Positions 10,825-23,219 of a stretch of DNA of 64,000 bases are shown here, one piece after another. The notes beneath the pieces were generated by a model, which saw nothing but the letters and a program-made list of their open reading frames with translations, had not been told where the DNA came from and searched no databases. Made by a program: the position numbers and the translations under genes. The stretch comes from Lytechinus pictus (lineage: Eukaryota > Echinodermata > Echinoidea > Temnopleuroida > Toxopneustidae), in the NCBI RefSeq assembly GCF_037042905.1, contig NC_087252.1:27766994-27830993 (forward strand), read 5' to 3'. The first letter of the stretch is position 1, and each line of letters begins with the position of its first letter.

Positions 10825-11782
10825 CAGTGCGTATCAAAAAAAGTTTACACTTTGAAAAAATCCTGTAAAATTATACATTTGTAATATCCTGAAGATTTTT
10901 CCACATTTTAACATTGGTACAGATCCATTTAAGCAAATGATGATATAACTGTCAACAATATTTCCGCTTGAATGAGCACCACTTACTTTTCAAAAGTTAG
11001 TGAAAAATGATTTGTGCAGAACTTTGAAATAATTATGCGAATAAAGGTAGACCTTAATCATTAAGAACACGTGGAATTTGGCTAGTAAAATTGATTTGAA
11101 GATATCTTTTACCCTTTTACTTGTTTCCTTGCCCAAAACACTCCAAAGAGTGCATTTTACCCCACCGCACTCCCCACACACCGAGGCCATCGTGACGATA
11201 TTTGCTTTACACTCAGCTGTGATTTACATGGAATGGCTTAAGCCTGATTTTCATTTTGTTAATCATTGCCAAGCTTGGGAAAAGTGAGGAGAAACAATTA
11301 TTTAACATGTTAATGAAAAATGAAATGTAAACCCACTTTCAATGATAAAAACTTAGCGAAAAATGCTGAAGATGTCTGATATAAACTTTTGTTCAGATTT
11401 AGTTATGTCCTCAGATCCAGCTGGCACAAAAAGGGTAAAGGTTGTGCTTACTAAGTGTTGAAATTTCAATTTGGGTGGCAAAATTGTTACAAAAAGCTGG
11501 AATGTATCTGTTTTATTTCAATTGACTAAAAGTGCAAGGGAAATGTATGAGAAATGATTCGCAGGGTAAGTTTGATTCCCCTTGACACAGCGTGAAAACG
11601 AGCATTTCTGCGCAAACAGATATCTGCGAGCTTTACACAAATGAACAGTGCTCACTCAAGTGTAACATTCTGACAAAACTTTTACTTATTGGATAGATGA
11701 GACCCAAACCCAAGATTATATGTGAAAAAATTACCCACATGTTGTATATTTTTTAATTCCCAGGGCTGTTTCATACGCACTG
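10825..11782. mobile_element. 958-bp mariner-type MITE (copy 1), TA-flanked
   Basis: Starts CAGTGCGTATCAAAAAAAG and ends CATACGCACTG, with TA on both sides (10823-10824, 11783-11784). The ends and TA target fit Tc1/mariner non-autonomous elements. A second, left-truncated copy occupies 53098-53816, and degraded pieces lie near 57300-57400 and 58700-58870. The two ~67-residue open frames on opposite strands at 10990-11287 are recurrent sequence of the element, not genes. Confidence 0.8.
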
Positions 11783-11789
11783 TATATTA

Positions 11790-12205
11790 TATTACATCAA
11801 ATAAGATATATTTTTCCTAACTTTATGAAACATAATTTGCTTAGGGCCTATGTGTTCATCACTCCTGGTGCTTTTCTGTTTAATGAGATATTTAATCCCG
11901 TTCAAGCGAATTAAATTGTACTAAAACATCCCGTTTCCTCGCACTCCGAGCTTTTATTATTTGATGCAGTGACATATGCTTCTTTTTCATGACTTTTAAA
12001 GTGATTGCCCCCTCTTAAGGTCTGAATATAAAACATTTTCAGGCCTGCTTAGGTTCGCGTAAGCGGATTATTGATGTAATGTCTGCTCTTTAAGAAATCC
12101 TAAAAACAGTCTTTAAAATGTCCTGTTTTTCTGATCTGAATATCAAAAAATTAACTCGCACTTCGCGCTCGCATCATTTTAGTTCGTAAGATACGCATGG
12201 TCTTA
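11790..12205. other. no gene seen
   Basis: AT-rich, non-coding. A TTAACTCGCACTTCGCGCTC fragment of the dispersed GCGAGCG repeat lies near 12150. Confidence 0.4.
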
Positions 12206-12212
12206 ATGGTGA

Positions 12213-12775
12213 ATTATCGGATGGTCTAATACCACATGGTCTATTATCAGTTCGTCTAACTTCACATAGTCTAAACTCATTTCGTCTACAACCAGTTCGT
12301 CTAATATCCAATTCGTCTAATTCCCACTGGGTCTAATATCCAATTCGTCTAATTTCCAATTGGGCTAATAACCAGTTGGGCTAATTTCCACTAGGTCTAA
12401 TATCCAATTCGTCTTATTCCCACTTGGTCTAATATCCAATTGGTCTAATGAGCAGTTGGGCTAAAATCATTTAGTCTAATTTTCAGTTGGTCTAACATCA
12501 CTTGGTCTAATTTCCACTTAGGCTAATTTCCACTTGGTCTAATTATCACTTTGTATAATTGCCACATGGGCTAATGACCGTTTGGTCTAATTTCCACTTG
12601 GTCTAATTTCCATTTAGTCTAATTTCCACTTGGTCTAATATCCAATTGGTCTAATGACCACTTGGTCTAATAGCCAAATGGTCTAATGACCAGTTGGGCT
12701 AATCGTCACTTGGTCTAATTTCCATTTGGTCTAATTCACACTTGGTCTAATGTCCATTTATTCTAATATAGCATC
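12213..12775 (+). repeat. 16-17 bp minisatellite, about 33 units
   Basis: Consensus TTGGTCTAATTTCCAC with variants TTCGTCTAATATCCA and TTGGGCTAATAACCA. The period is regular throughout, and the left edge begins in TGGTCTAATACCACATGG. Confidence 0.85.
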
Positions 12776-12779
12776 ATTA

Positions 12780-14140
12780 TTATTCATTTTATCTAGAATT
12801 AGCAAATATGGTACGTAATGGATAAATACCATGCATCAGTTAATACATGTACATATCGCCAAGATCCGGAGGGGTAGAGCTAGTGGGTGCAAAACCACCT
12901 CACCATGAAGTACTATCGATGACAAGATAGTCGCTTATCAAATGAATTATTCTAATAAAATAATTCTCATAATTAGGCCTGTATATCGATTATAAGATGA
13001 TGATAAAAATTATATCATACTCATAATCATTACATCGTGGCATGTACATTTACAGAATAATAAGTTGGGGACCTTGTAGCTTATAATGGTCGAATGGCGG
13101 GGTTTCATCAGAATAAAATTATTATGAAGAAAGGAACGAAAATATAATGTAATTGATTGTGTGGATACGTATCTGGTAAACATGTTTATGCCTCTTTTAA
13201 ATCATTGTTATGCACCATTACGGACGATACTTGAACTTGATGGCCTAGTTATGCAGTTTGGGGGATTCCAAAACTTACAAATCCATTAGATCATGCAATT
13301 TTGTTATGAATATTTGTTTAGTTATTTCAATAGTAAGTTTGGAGGCAAATAACAGACCAGTTAGATATAGTTTGATAACACTATACAGGTCTATTGGGTT
13401 AGCTGCGACAACATCACTGCGACCATCTTGGTAGCAGCCACATCATTCTGACGTGTAATAACATAGTATACATGTAGTCTACGCTTGCAGACCTTTATCA
13501 GTTATCACCACAGTAGTCATTCATCTTATATATCTTCTCATTCTGTTTTTGTTCTACTTCTTCGCCTCTTCCTTAAAATAGATTGGCAAGGTTCCCACCC
13601 CATCAGGGAAATCAAGGAAATCAGGGATTTTTTAAAACGTTTTTCCAGTCAGGGATTGCCTCAAATGAGGGCAAAATCAGGGAATTTTGATCGGCCCAAA
13701 AGTCGAAAGCATGATAGTCAGTGAGACTCTGTTATATTTTGTTGTATATTAAAACAACATTCATTGAATGACATGTTATGGTGTTTTTTTGTGTATATAG
13801 CCTCTTCTACTACAATACAAGTATAGGCCTACTGGTACATTAATTATACATGCATAACTAAAATAATAATAATACATGTAATTCACTGCAACAACTTAGA
13901 AAACATGAGAAACTGGGAATGGGTTTAAATAATTATCAAGGAATTTTAAAACTTCATCAGATATATCAGGGATTTTTGTTTTCTTGAAAAGTTGGGAACC
14001 ATGATTGGGTTAAGCCAGTGTTATCTATCTACAGTAGATCGTATACATAGAGGTGAATCAATAAACATATTTTTTCACCTCTATTAGCATTATTTTACAG
14101 CAAAAAAGAAAATTTTGTTGTTTTCACCAAAACCTTCAAA
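12780..14140. other. gene-free stretch
   Basis: No coding exon is recognised. A segment rich in CAGGGAAATCAAGG / CAGGGATTTTT words (about 13590-13990) begins near GGTTCCCACC and ends TTGGGAACCATG, so it may be an old inverted-repeat element. The 79-residue open frame at 13485 spans this repeat and is not called. Confidence 0.4.
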
Positions 14141-14164
14141 AATTACGAAAGACCATTAGTGCCA

Positions 14165-14628
14165 CGGAGAAAAAAAAACTATTTCTACTAATCTGTAATA
14201 ACAGATTACGGTATCTTTACTTATCTGTTTAAACAGATTATAATCTGTAATAACAGATTACGGTATTTCTAGTAATCTGTAATAACAGATTACGGTACTT
14301 CAACTAATCTGTTTAAACAGATTATAATCTGTAATAACAGATTACGGTATTTCTACTAATCTGTTATAACAGATTACGGTACTTCAACTTATCTGTTTAA
14401 ACAGATTATAATCTGTAATAACAGATTACAGTATTTCTACTAATCTGTTTAAACAGATTATAATCTGTAATAACAGATTACGGTATTTCTACTAATCTGT
14501 TATAACATATTACAGTACTTCAACTAATCTGTTTAAACAGATTATAATCTGTAATAACAGATTACGGTATTTCTACTAATCTGTAATAACAGATTACAGT
14601 ATTTCTACTAATCTGTTTAAACATATTT
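14165..14628. repeat. left palindrome array of the transposon
   Basis: About fifteen AATCTGTnnnnnnACAGATT palindromes in two core types (TTTAAA and AATAAC/TATAAC), alternating with ACGGTATTTCTACT or ACGGTACTTCAACT spacers. These are plausible transposase-binding sites by position, which is not shown. Confidence 0.85.
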
Positions 14629-14639
14629 GTTTGTGCAGG

Positions 14640-15310
14640 TACAGTGTTTTCACAGAAGGTGGAGGCACATGTATCTGTAGTTTTCAATGTACATGTATGA
14701 CTTTGCACAATTCAGCCATAGGAGGGGGGGGGGGGTGTCAATAGGGTATCTTGAATGGTATGTGATTGCACATACCATTGTTTAAAATCAGCGCTCTAGT
14801 TGTGTATTTGGTTTGTGTTGATGCTTATATTTTTATATAAGGTTTTGGCTGTAACAGTTTGCCAAAGTTAATGTTATAGTTGTTATTTTAAAAGAAGGTT
14901 TTATTACCATTTAGGGGTCAAAGTTCAAAGATCAATGCTCATTTTTTAATGAAAAGTTTTACATTGTTATACTGGGTCTAAGTATTACCTCATAAATGGA
15001 CTTTAATCTATTAAGTATCATGGAATGATAAATTACCGGTAAGCTGAATTTATTCTTTGATCCAAGATTCAAAGTCAAAGGTCACAGAAGTCAATTTACA
15101 CAAACAAATATGACACATTTTGGGGTTATTACAGTATTGGTGTAATTGTTAAGGATGGCAAGGTTATTGGCAACACATATGTACGTGCAGGTACAGTGTT
15201 TTCACAGAAGGCGGAGGCAGCTGTAGTTTTTAATGTACATGTATGACTTTGCACAATTCATCCATAGGAGGGGGGGGGGGGTGGGGAGTTGTCAATAGGG
15301 TATCTTGAAG
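14640..15310. repeat. 550-bp-spaced internal direct repeat
   Basis: 14635-14755 (GTACAGTGTTTTCACAGAAG ... ACTTTGCACAATTCA ... poly-G ... TCAATAGGGTATCTTGAA) is repeated in the same orientation at 15187-15308. Both copies lie inside the transposon, next to its left palindrome array. Confidence 0.75.
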
Positions 15311-16830
15311 AATTAATGATTTATATGCCAGTGTTTCAGTATCAAAAGAATGATCTAAAATACACAAAAGTCTAATGATCCAGTCATCCATCATTGAAGT
15401 AATAATATTTTTTTTTTATGTGGTAACTTTGCAAACACACATAAAGAACCATTTCATACAGACTCTTTGCATACTTTACCATCAGAGCGAGGATTTATTT
15501 ATAATGTTGAGGTCAAAGGTTTGAAAATATCTGATATGGCTTAGCAACAGTTAGCTGTGTAGCTACAGTAATATGGTCTATCCACACTGTCCAATTCATT
15601 CAGTTTTACTGATATCATGTCATAGAGGTTAAAAGGTATAGTCTTGAAAATATAAATATGGTTAATGGAAAGCAATAAAACACTGGAATAGCATGGTTAT
15701 AAGACATTTATAAACCTCGACGAGGATATTTTGTGAACACATAGTCTGACTATTCTTTGTTATTTTATTGTTTGGTTATTTCCATCTGACAGTTAGAAGA
15801 AAACATGAGGGCCTTACTTTATATTTACATTGCTCATAAAGGCGTGTAAATAGTTGACACACAGTATGCAAGTTACATGTACGTACATCATTGTATAGTC
15901 GTATAATATCTTTGTGTAGCAATTACTGTTCAGGGCATATATATTTAAGATCAGTGCTTTCAAAGGAAAATTAGAAGCAGCAACACTCATATAATTAAAG
16001 GAAATGATTCATCCTCAACGAGTCATTATTACCATCTTTTGCGTCCTTTGTTGTTTCAGTAGGGTTGTACCAACCATTTCCCACAATATTAGTGTAAGTA
16101 GTAAAATATGTTCATAAAACATTTACATGTAGTTTATATATACACACATGTATTTAAAACAGAAAAATAAAAAGCAATTAATTGATAATATTTCTGCTGG
16201 ACTGTGTTATATAAAGTTTGGGTGATATAAGAGGACTCAAATATAAGCATATATACATGAACTTGCCACAATAATAAAAACATTTCCAATAAAACTTGTT
16301 TTCGTTTTCGTTCAGCTTGTTATGTCATTAACTGTCGTTCATATTTAACACCGAATAAGCCAGAACACTCCTGTCTCAGTAAAGTACATTTTTATTGTAA
16401 GACAGAAGCCTTTGAAAGAAATTAATTCAAGAACTCTGGATAATGAACAAATAGCATTACCGTAAAAACGTTAGCATCAGTTTGGCATTGTGATATGATA
16501 TCACTTTTTATCAAAGTTATTATAAAGTCCTTTATACAAATATAGGAACACTTATTGCTACCCTCTGTTATTCATGAAGAAATAGAAATTTGGATAACAC
16601 TATATGCAGATCATCTTAAGCAATGTGGTGAATATGTGAAGAAATATATATATATTTTTTAAAAAGCGGATCAGACGCTTCAGTCTTCTAGTCCTCTTTG
16701 AAGAGAGAAAAGATGTCATTGTGGGGAAAGGCATGAATAAGTCTTGGTTGCTAATCCAAGCACTGTAGAAAAAATATCTACTTGTGTTTTTCATTTAATA
16801 TCAAAATACACATGCAATTAATGCAAAATA
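15311..16830. other. non-coding interior of the transposon
   Basis: AT-rich sequence with no open frame resembling a transposon gene. It lies downstream of the transposase on the minus strand and could hold 3-prime UTR or a decayed second gene. Confidence 0.4.
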
Positions 16831-16836
16831 GTCTGA

Positions 16837-18732
16837 TTAAATCATCCTCAGCAGGTGCATTCTCAAAGTATGATATAGGTTCAGTCCTTCTTCGCTATTC
16901 TGCGGTACAAGTAGTTGTTCTTCAGTCATCAGGATCGAGCAAAGGTCAAATATATCTCTGTCACAAGGGTGCTGACTTTTGAAAGTACATTCTTCCTCGC
17001 ATACTTCAACCTCATCGTTTTCCAACGGGACAAGAAAATCTTGTGTTCCATACACCTGGGGTGTCCTGTACATCACGTTGGGGCGACCAAATGGTCAACA
17101 CTGGTTCCTTGATTGGCTGATTCTATGAGCGTTCCATTCTTTAGCAACCTTGTCCAGTTCTTCCTGTTCCATATACAAAGAAGAAGAAAATAATAATTAA
17201 AAAATAGCCTGCTTTCAAAGAAATATTCTTTTTGATAAAACTATACTTTTTTCATTTCTTCAAGGATTTATTGCTAATATATTTTAAGAGATTTCAGCTG
17301 ACACGTATTCAATTATGGAGTGGATTATCCATGGTGAAGTACTGAGAAAATATCAAAACCCTCCAATGGCATAGCTAGGATTTCATTTCAGGGGGCGGTA
17401 AGGATGAGCACACGAAGCGTGCGAATTACTAGGGGGCCGGGAGGGTGCAGGGAGGGGGGGGGTTAACTCGCGTTTTTAAATTAAGCAACGTAATGATAAA
17501 ATAATCATAATAATAATCATAATCACAATAATAATAATAATAATAATAACAACAACAACTGGATTCTATAGCGCCTTTTCCAGAGGATACAAGGCGCTAT
17601 CCAGCTATCCGGTGACATAAGATTTATTGTGATTGGTTTATGAGAAAAGGGGGCCCTTTTCAAATTTTATTTTTAGTGCACAATGTTGGTAAAAGTTGAG
17701 CCATGAAAAACAGATTTCTTTTATTTTGTTATTTTGGGATACACCTATGAAAGCAGAACATACCCCATCCAAATTAAAGGCTTAAGTGAGCTATTGCGAT
17801 CGCTCGACCTCGACCAACACTACACTGTGTGACACCAAAACGATTTGCTCGTACTTCTTAGAGCTGGTTAACAGCATGAACACATATCAATTTACCTGAA
17901 TTAGATTCATGAAACAAGACTGCAGCAGTGACTTGTCCAGGTGATCTCCAGTAAAGTGACCTTGATCTTTCACTTGTCCAAACATGTTCAGCCAGAACTG
18001 TATAGAGTGCTTTCTAAGGACAACACACCAACTCTCTATTCTTTGGTTATGCTGGCTTGTTCCTTGCATAAAGCTCTTTTCAGACGCAAGTGGGTCGTCA
18101 CCATTTCTGCGCAGAAATTGTTGCATTTGGCGGACAGTGTTATTCTCTGTTCCAAAATCTGATCGAATGACACGAGGACATCCCATCTCTTTCCTAACCG
18201 TTTGCATGTAGTATCCAGCTATTACTCTGGGATTACTGTTTGTCGTGTAAGCTTCTAGCCAAACTACCTTCCTGGAATAGCCATCTACACATCCATTAAT
18301 GCATATTCCAAAAGAGTCTAGATGCCATATAAAGTTTGGTCCCCGTCCTCGATATAAACGCCTTCGTAGCCTTCTACGTGATCGGTAATCAAGACCTATT
18401 GGGTCTAACACTCCGAGTAGATGCCGAACAGTTTCTTTGTCAATGTTGATACCATTTTGGATGCATTTCAGGTGCATCCATCGATAACCATGTAAGCACC
18501 CTGAACTCTGAAGTTCCTGTAGAATAAAGCAAGCTACATCTAACTCATCAGTATGGTTTTTACGACGATAAAGACCAAGGGCTCGCAACTTTCTGTTCAG
18601 TGTTCGTTTGCTTATCGCTACATTGTGATTGAATAAAAGAGAAGCAATGATTTCGTTGTAATTATAGCCTAAATTAAAGTAATTCCAAACCAAGCCTTCA
18701 CATTCCATTGTCACAAGAAGGTCCTGTTCCAA
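16837..18732 (-). pseudogene. DDE integrase-like transposase, two exons, in-frame stop
   Basis: Exon 1 (18732-17896) encodes an N-terminal helix-turn-helix-like region (residues ~20-60, with ISKRTLNRKLRALGLYRRK), a linker rich in Arg, and an rve/DDE core. The core shows WHLDS (Asp ~139), GYSRKVVWLEAY, RSDFGTEN (Asp ~192) and QRIESW (Glu ~233), followed by DHLDKSLLQSCFMNLIQ. A donor CAG|GTAAAT at 17895 and an acceptor ATGGAACAG| at 17164 join in phase to exon 2 (17163-16837). Exon 2 reads EELDKVAKEWNAHRI, then GRPNVMY..PQVYGTQDFLVP and CDRDIFDLCSILM, which resemble the C-terminal tail of this transposase group. A TGA at 17095-17097 interrupts exon 2 in frame, so the copy should be inactive unless it is read through. 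The open frame has no ATG at its left limit (it starts at TTG). The first ATG is eight codons later, or an upstream exon exists. The intron holds a GGCATAGCTAGGATTTC poly-G MITE piece and a SINE-like tail (about 17365-17620). Confidence 0.8.
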
Positions 18733-18846
18733 AGGATCGTTAGCGACATTGAAAATGTAAAAGGGTATAGCTATAATGCAGCTCCAGATGTCCTGTCCTG
18801 CACGCTTGACCGGCCATCAGTTATATTTGTAACAACATGATTTTCG

Positions 18847-19275
18847 ATTATAGAACGTAACAGACTACGGTAATCTATAATAACAGATTATAATCTGTTA
18901 TTACAGATTAAGAAGAAATACCGTAATCTGTTATTACAGATTAGTAGAAATACCGTAATCTGTTATTACAGATTATAATCTGTTATAACAGATTAGTAGA
19001 AATACCTTAATCTGTTATTACAGATTATAATCTGTTTAAACAGATTAGTTGAAGTACTGTAATCTGTTATAACAGATTAGTAGAAATACCGTAATCTGTT
19101 ATTACAGATTATAATCTGTTTAAACAGATTAGTAGAAATACTGTAATCTGTTATTACAGATTATAATCTGTTTAAACAGATTAGTTGAAGTACCGTAATC
19201 TGTTATAACAGATTAGTAGAAATACCGTAATCTGTTATTACAGATTATAATCTGTTTAAACAGATTAGTAGAAAT
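18847..19275. repeat. right palindrome array of the transposon
   Basis: Inverted counterpart of the left array, with the same AATCTGTTTAAACAGATT and AATCTGTTATTACAGATT palindromes and spacers in reverse complement. The arrangement is nearly collinear with the left array, so the ends were probably homogenised recently. Confidence 0.85.
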
Positions 19276-19536
19276 AGTGTTTTTTTTTCTCCGTGGCACT
19301 AATGGTCTTTCGTACTTTCGTACAAAATGATTAAAACGAAACGTGAAATTACATATTTTCTAATTTTACGACCTGAACAAATTGTGCGAGGGCGAATCAG
19401 AAGCTAAACTTGGGAAAATAGGACATTCTATACACTTTTTCTAAAAATGACGCGAGCTCGAAAATTTTTGATATCCCGATCTAAAAATATTACATTTAAA
19501 GTGTTTTTTATTAAAGTACACAGTGTGTAACCCTGT

Positions 19537-20310
19537 TACACCCACAAATGTAATAATCGCCCACAAATGTAATAACGCCCACAAATGTAATAACACTTTA
19601 CCCACAAATGTAATAACGCCCACAAATGTAATAACACTTTACCCACAAATGTAATAATTTCACCCACAAATGTAATAATGCACTTTACCCACAAATGTAA
19701 TAATTTTTGATCGCCCACAAATGTAATAATGACTTTACCCACAAATGTAATAAATTTGAAGGGATTTTTGGCGAATCCGTTCTAAACTAAAATCCTATAG
19801 TAATGCGTTCATATAGCACAAAGGTGCAAAGTCTTTTTTCCAGACCCGGTTAATAAAACATTATAGTACAAGTTCAAAGTCTTTTCCAGACCCGGTTGTT
19901 TCAAAATTATAATATACGTCCAAAGTCTTTTTTCCAGACCCGGTTAATTCAAAAATGATAATGCAAGTCCAAAGTCTTTTTTTCAGACCCATTTGTTTCA
20001 AAAATTGTAATATAAGTCCAAAGTCTTTTTTCCAGACCCGGTTGTTTCAAAATTATAATATACGTCCAAAGTCTTTTTTCCAGACCCGGTTAATTCAAAA
20101 ATGATAATGCAAGTCCAAAGTCTTTTTTTCAGACCCATTTGTTTCAAAAATTGTAATATAAGTCCAAAGTCTTTTTTCCAGACCCGGTTAATTCAAAAAT
20201 TATAATATACGTCCAAAATCTTTTTTCCAGACCTGGTTGTTTCAAAAATTATAATATACGTCCAAAGTCTTTTTTCCAGACCCGGTTAATTAACTTTGGA
20301 CTTATACTAT
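19537..20310 (-). repeat. inverted copy of the minisatellite module (copy 2)
   Basis: On the minus strand the order is 48-bp CCGGGTCTGG units (20300-19805), then TTTAGAACGGATTCGCC (about 19790), then TTACATTTGTGGG units (19760-19537). This is the same order as at 3330-3790 on the plus strand. Two ~130-bp blocks within 19900-20150 are identical duplicates. Confidence 0.8.
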
Positions 20311-20600
20311 GATGTTTTATTAACCGGGTCTGGAAAAAAGACTGCACTTTTGTGCTTTATGAACGCATTACTATAGGATTTTAGTTTAGAACGGCTTCGC
20401 CAAAAATCCCTTCAAATTTATTACATTTGTTGGTAAAGTCATTATTACATTTGTGGGCGATCAAAAATCATTACATTTGTGGGTAAAGTGCATTATTACA
20501 TTTGTGGGTGAAATTATTACATTTGTGGGTAAAGTGTTATTACATTTGTGGGCGTTATTACATTTGTGGGCGTTATTACATTTGTGGGTGCAACAAACCC
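20311..20600 (+). repeat. plus-strand copy of the minisatellite module (copy 3)
   Basis: One CCGGGTCTGGAAAAAAGAC unit, then TTGTGCTTTATGAACGC, TTTAGAACGGCTTCGCC and about eight TTACATTTGTGGG units. It meets copy 2 head to head at a symmetric junction near 20290-20335, where GACCCGGTTAAT faces ATTAACCGGGTC. Confidence 0.8.
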
Positions 20601-21204
20601 CCCAAAATAAATATAATAATAATAATAACTGCGAGCGCAAAGCGAGAGCAGATTTTCTTATATATACTGACTTAAGAAGGACTCGAAGTTCTCATTCCTA
20701 TTTCTAATATAGGTTTTCCCGTCCAATTTCATCAGAGTTGCATTTAAATTAATGACAGGACGTTCAAATTCGAAAAATTTCGTCCACCCTTTGCATAAAT
20801 GGTTCATTTTCATTTATTCAGTATTCGATTCCGTTCTATATCATTCTTTTGAATTTTGTAGAAATTTAATTTAGAGAGAAATTCGTTCAAATTAATGGCC
20901 CAAATGTGTCATTTAATTTAGCGACGACGAACTGATCGTTTAATCTCGCCTGAAATACCATTTTCAATTTCATTTATCGGCACACATATTTGCACTTTAA
21001 AAGTCCAAATTCAGATAACATGTTTCTGTGTTAATTTTTTTTTATTACGTTATACAATTTTCTTAAAAACTTTACCTATCTTTCTATTTTTCTGATCTTT
21101 TCAGTTAGAATCATTTTATTCCATTATGTTTCATAAAGACGTAATTCATGTAACACTTATAGGATATGGTTGTAAACGGTTATTCTTTTAGTGATCGATG
21201 AGTT

Positions 21205-21395
21205 GGTGCAGGGGCAGATCCAGAATTTCTCAAAGGGGGGGGGGGGGGAATTTTCCCGAGGAATTCGACGAGCAAAAAAAGAAGGTTTTAACTAAAGAAT
21301 AAGGGTATTTCGTCCACGAAAAAAATAATTGTGCCTCTCAAGGGGGGGGGGGGGGACGAGCCGGCTGTGCACCCCCTGGATCCGCCAGTGAGTGG
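21205..21395. mobile_element. poly-G MITE with GCAGATCC / GGATCCGCC ends
   Basis: GGGGCAGATCCAGAATTTCT plus a poly-G run at the left, and a poly-G run plus CCCCCTGGATCCGCCAGTG at the right. Similar GCGGGTCCAG ends occur near 42320. The element is about 190 bp and non-coding. Confidence 0.55.
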
Positions 21396-22054
21396 GTGGA
21401 TGATCTATGCCAATGGTAGGTATTTTTTCTTCATCATCTTGTTTTTTTGATTTACATAATTGCAATTTATATCGTTTTGGGGAAGGAAATATGTTGACAA
21501 GACATGTTGTATGATATTTCAACCTAAAAATAAAAACATTTCATCTGACAAAATTCCTGTAGTTAATTTTACGAAATTTTTGGGTGTAGTCATAGACAAC
21601 AATCTGACTTGGAAAGACCACTTAAATTATATATCTTGTAAAGTTTCTAAATCTATTGGTGCAATCAACAGATTAAAAAATTCAATTCCATTAAACATAC
21701 TTCTAATGATATATCAATCGATTGTCTTGCCCTACTTTAATTATTGCAATATACTCTGGGGCAGGGGCGTCGATCCATTTTTCAGATTGGGGGGGGGGGC
21801 AAAATCATGAATCAAATTTCGAAAGGCGCTCGATCACACAAAACAAACAAACTCACACACACACATATGCCTATATATATATATTAATGAGGCAAAGTGG
21901 TAATGCATTGTACTTTGTTCAAACAGTTTATTTTGAATTCCAAATTTTCGACGTTAAACATACGTCTTCCTCAGGGATACAATAAAGCTCTATTGTATCC
22001 CTGAGGAAGACGTATGTTTAACGTCGAAAATTTGGAATTCAAAATAAACTGTTG

Positions 22055-22310
<256 letters not shown>

Positions 22311-22374
22311 TAGAGACGTTCATATATATATATATATATATGACTCATGAGATAGAGACACATATCTCACCAAC

Positions 22375-22560
22375 AAATTAATGCGAGCGCGAAGCGCGAG
22401 CTGAAATTTCTTTATATTCAGACCTGAAAGCTTGATATTCTAAGAATTTTTGGTTCCAATGATTAAGATGGGTATCTAAAAAAACAATAGATGCGAGCGC
22501 GAAGCGCGAGCTGAAAATTTTGATATTTCGATCTGAAAAAAAATTGCGTTTAATGGACGT
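22375..22560. repeat. GCGAGCGCGAAGCGCGAGC repeat, two units
   Basis: ATGCGAGCGCGAAGCGCGAG is followed by CTGAAAATTT and a TTTGATATTTCGATCTGAAA segment. Two units occur about 110 bp apart. This is the same dispersed family as at 33590-35040 and 42400-42960. Confidence 0.75.
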
Positions 22561-23219
22561 TTTTAATAAAGAACGAGATATAGATTCAACAAAGATTATT
22601 GCAAATCGAAGTGGGAGTTCTTTTGAGGCTTAGCACTGAAAATGGGACATTCTATTCAGCTATTTAAACAGTCATATAAACAGCTATCAAATTGCAAATT
22701 TCATGTACTTGTTTCTTCACAATGCTCTTCCCTCTTTTTATGATGATTTATTTGTGAAAAACAAATATGTTTGTAATTACATTACTAGACAGTCTGACAA
22801 CTTTTATTTGCCTAATTTCAAATATAATTTCTCACGAACTACAATTGAATATGTTGGACCCACTCTGTGGAATAGTTTACCCGTTGATCTTAAATTATGT
22901 CCAACACTCAACTCTTTTAAAAGAAAGTATAAAAACAAATCTTGTAAACTCATGAATTGTTCCTTAAGCCGTTTCGTCGTTTCATTTTGTGTTTGGTTAG
23001 TTAATTTTTTTTTTAATGTTTTGTTTTTATCTATAAAACTTTGTTCCTGCTTGCAACTGTTTGGGATTTGCCTTTGATAGGCCTTTGGCCTTTGTTAAAT
23101 TCCACACATTTGTATTCTCTGTATTTTGTGTGATCTCATGTATTATATGCCTTTTATCACTTTAATTGTATGTATTGTCTTTTTATGCAAATGTGAAATA
23201 AATTGAATTGAATTGAATT

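Larger units (their letters stand above)
14144..19314. mobile_element. 5.2-kb DDE transposon with palindrome-array inverted ends
   Basis: The outer ends are matching inverted repeats: TACGAAAGACCATTAGTGCC then ACGGAGAAAAAAAA on the left, and the reverse complement ending GGTCTTTCGTA on the right. Immediately inside each lies about 0.45 kb of repeated 18-20 bp palindromes (AATCTGTTTAAACAGATT and AATCTGTAATAACAGATT) with spacers TACGGTATTTCTACT. A two-exon integrase-type transposase is the only recognisable gene (16837-18732, minus). If the element starts at CGAAAGACC, TA stands on both sides, but TA is self-complementary so this could simply be part of the TIR. The superfamily best matched from memory is the eukaryotic IS3EU / Ginger-like integrase group; this is an inference. 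Confidence 0.8.

Noticed and set aside
12213..12775. CRISPR-like array
   Set aside because: Continuous 16-17 bp tandem units without unique spacers, in a eukaryotic genome.
14165..14628. CRISPR-like repeats
   Set aside because: Palindromes with near-constant spacers and an inverted partner array; these are transposon ends.
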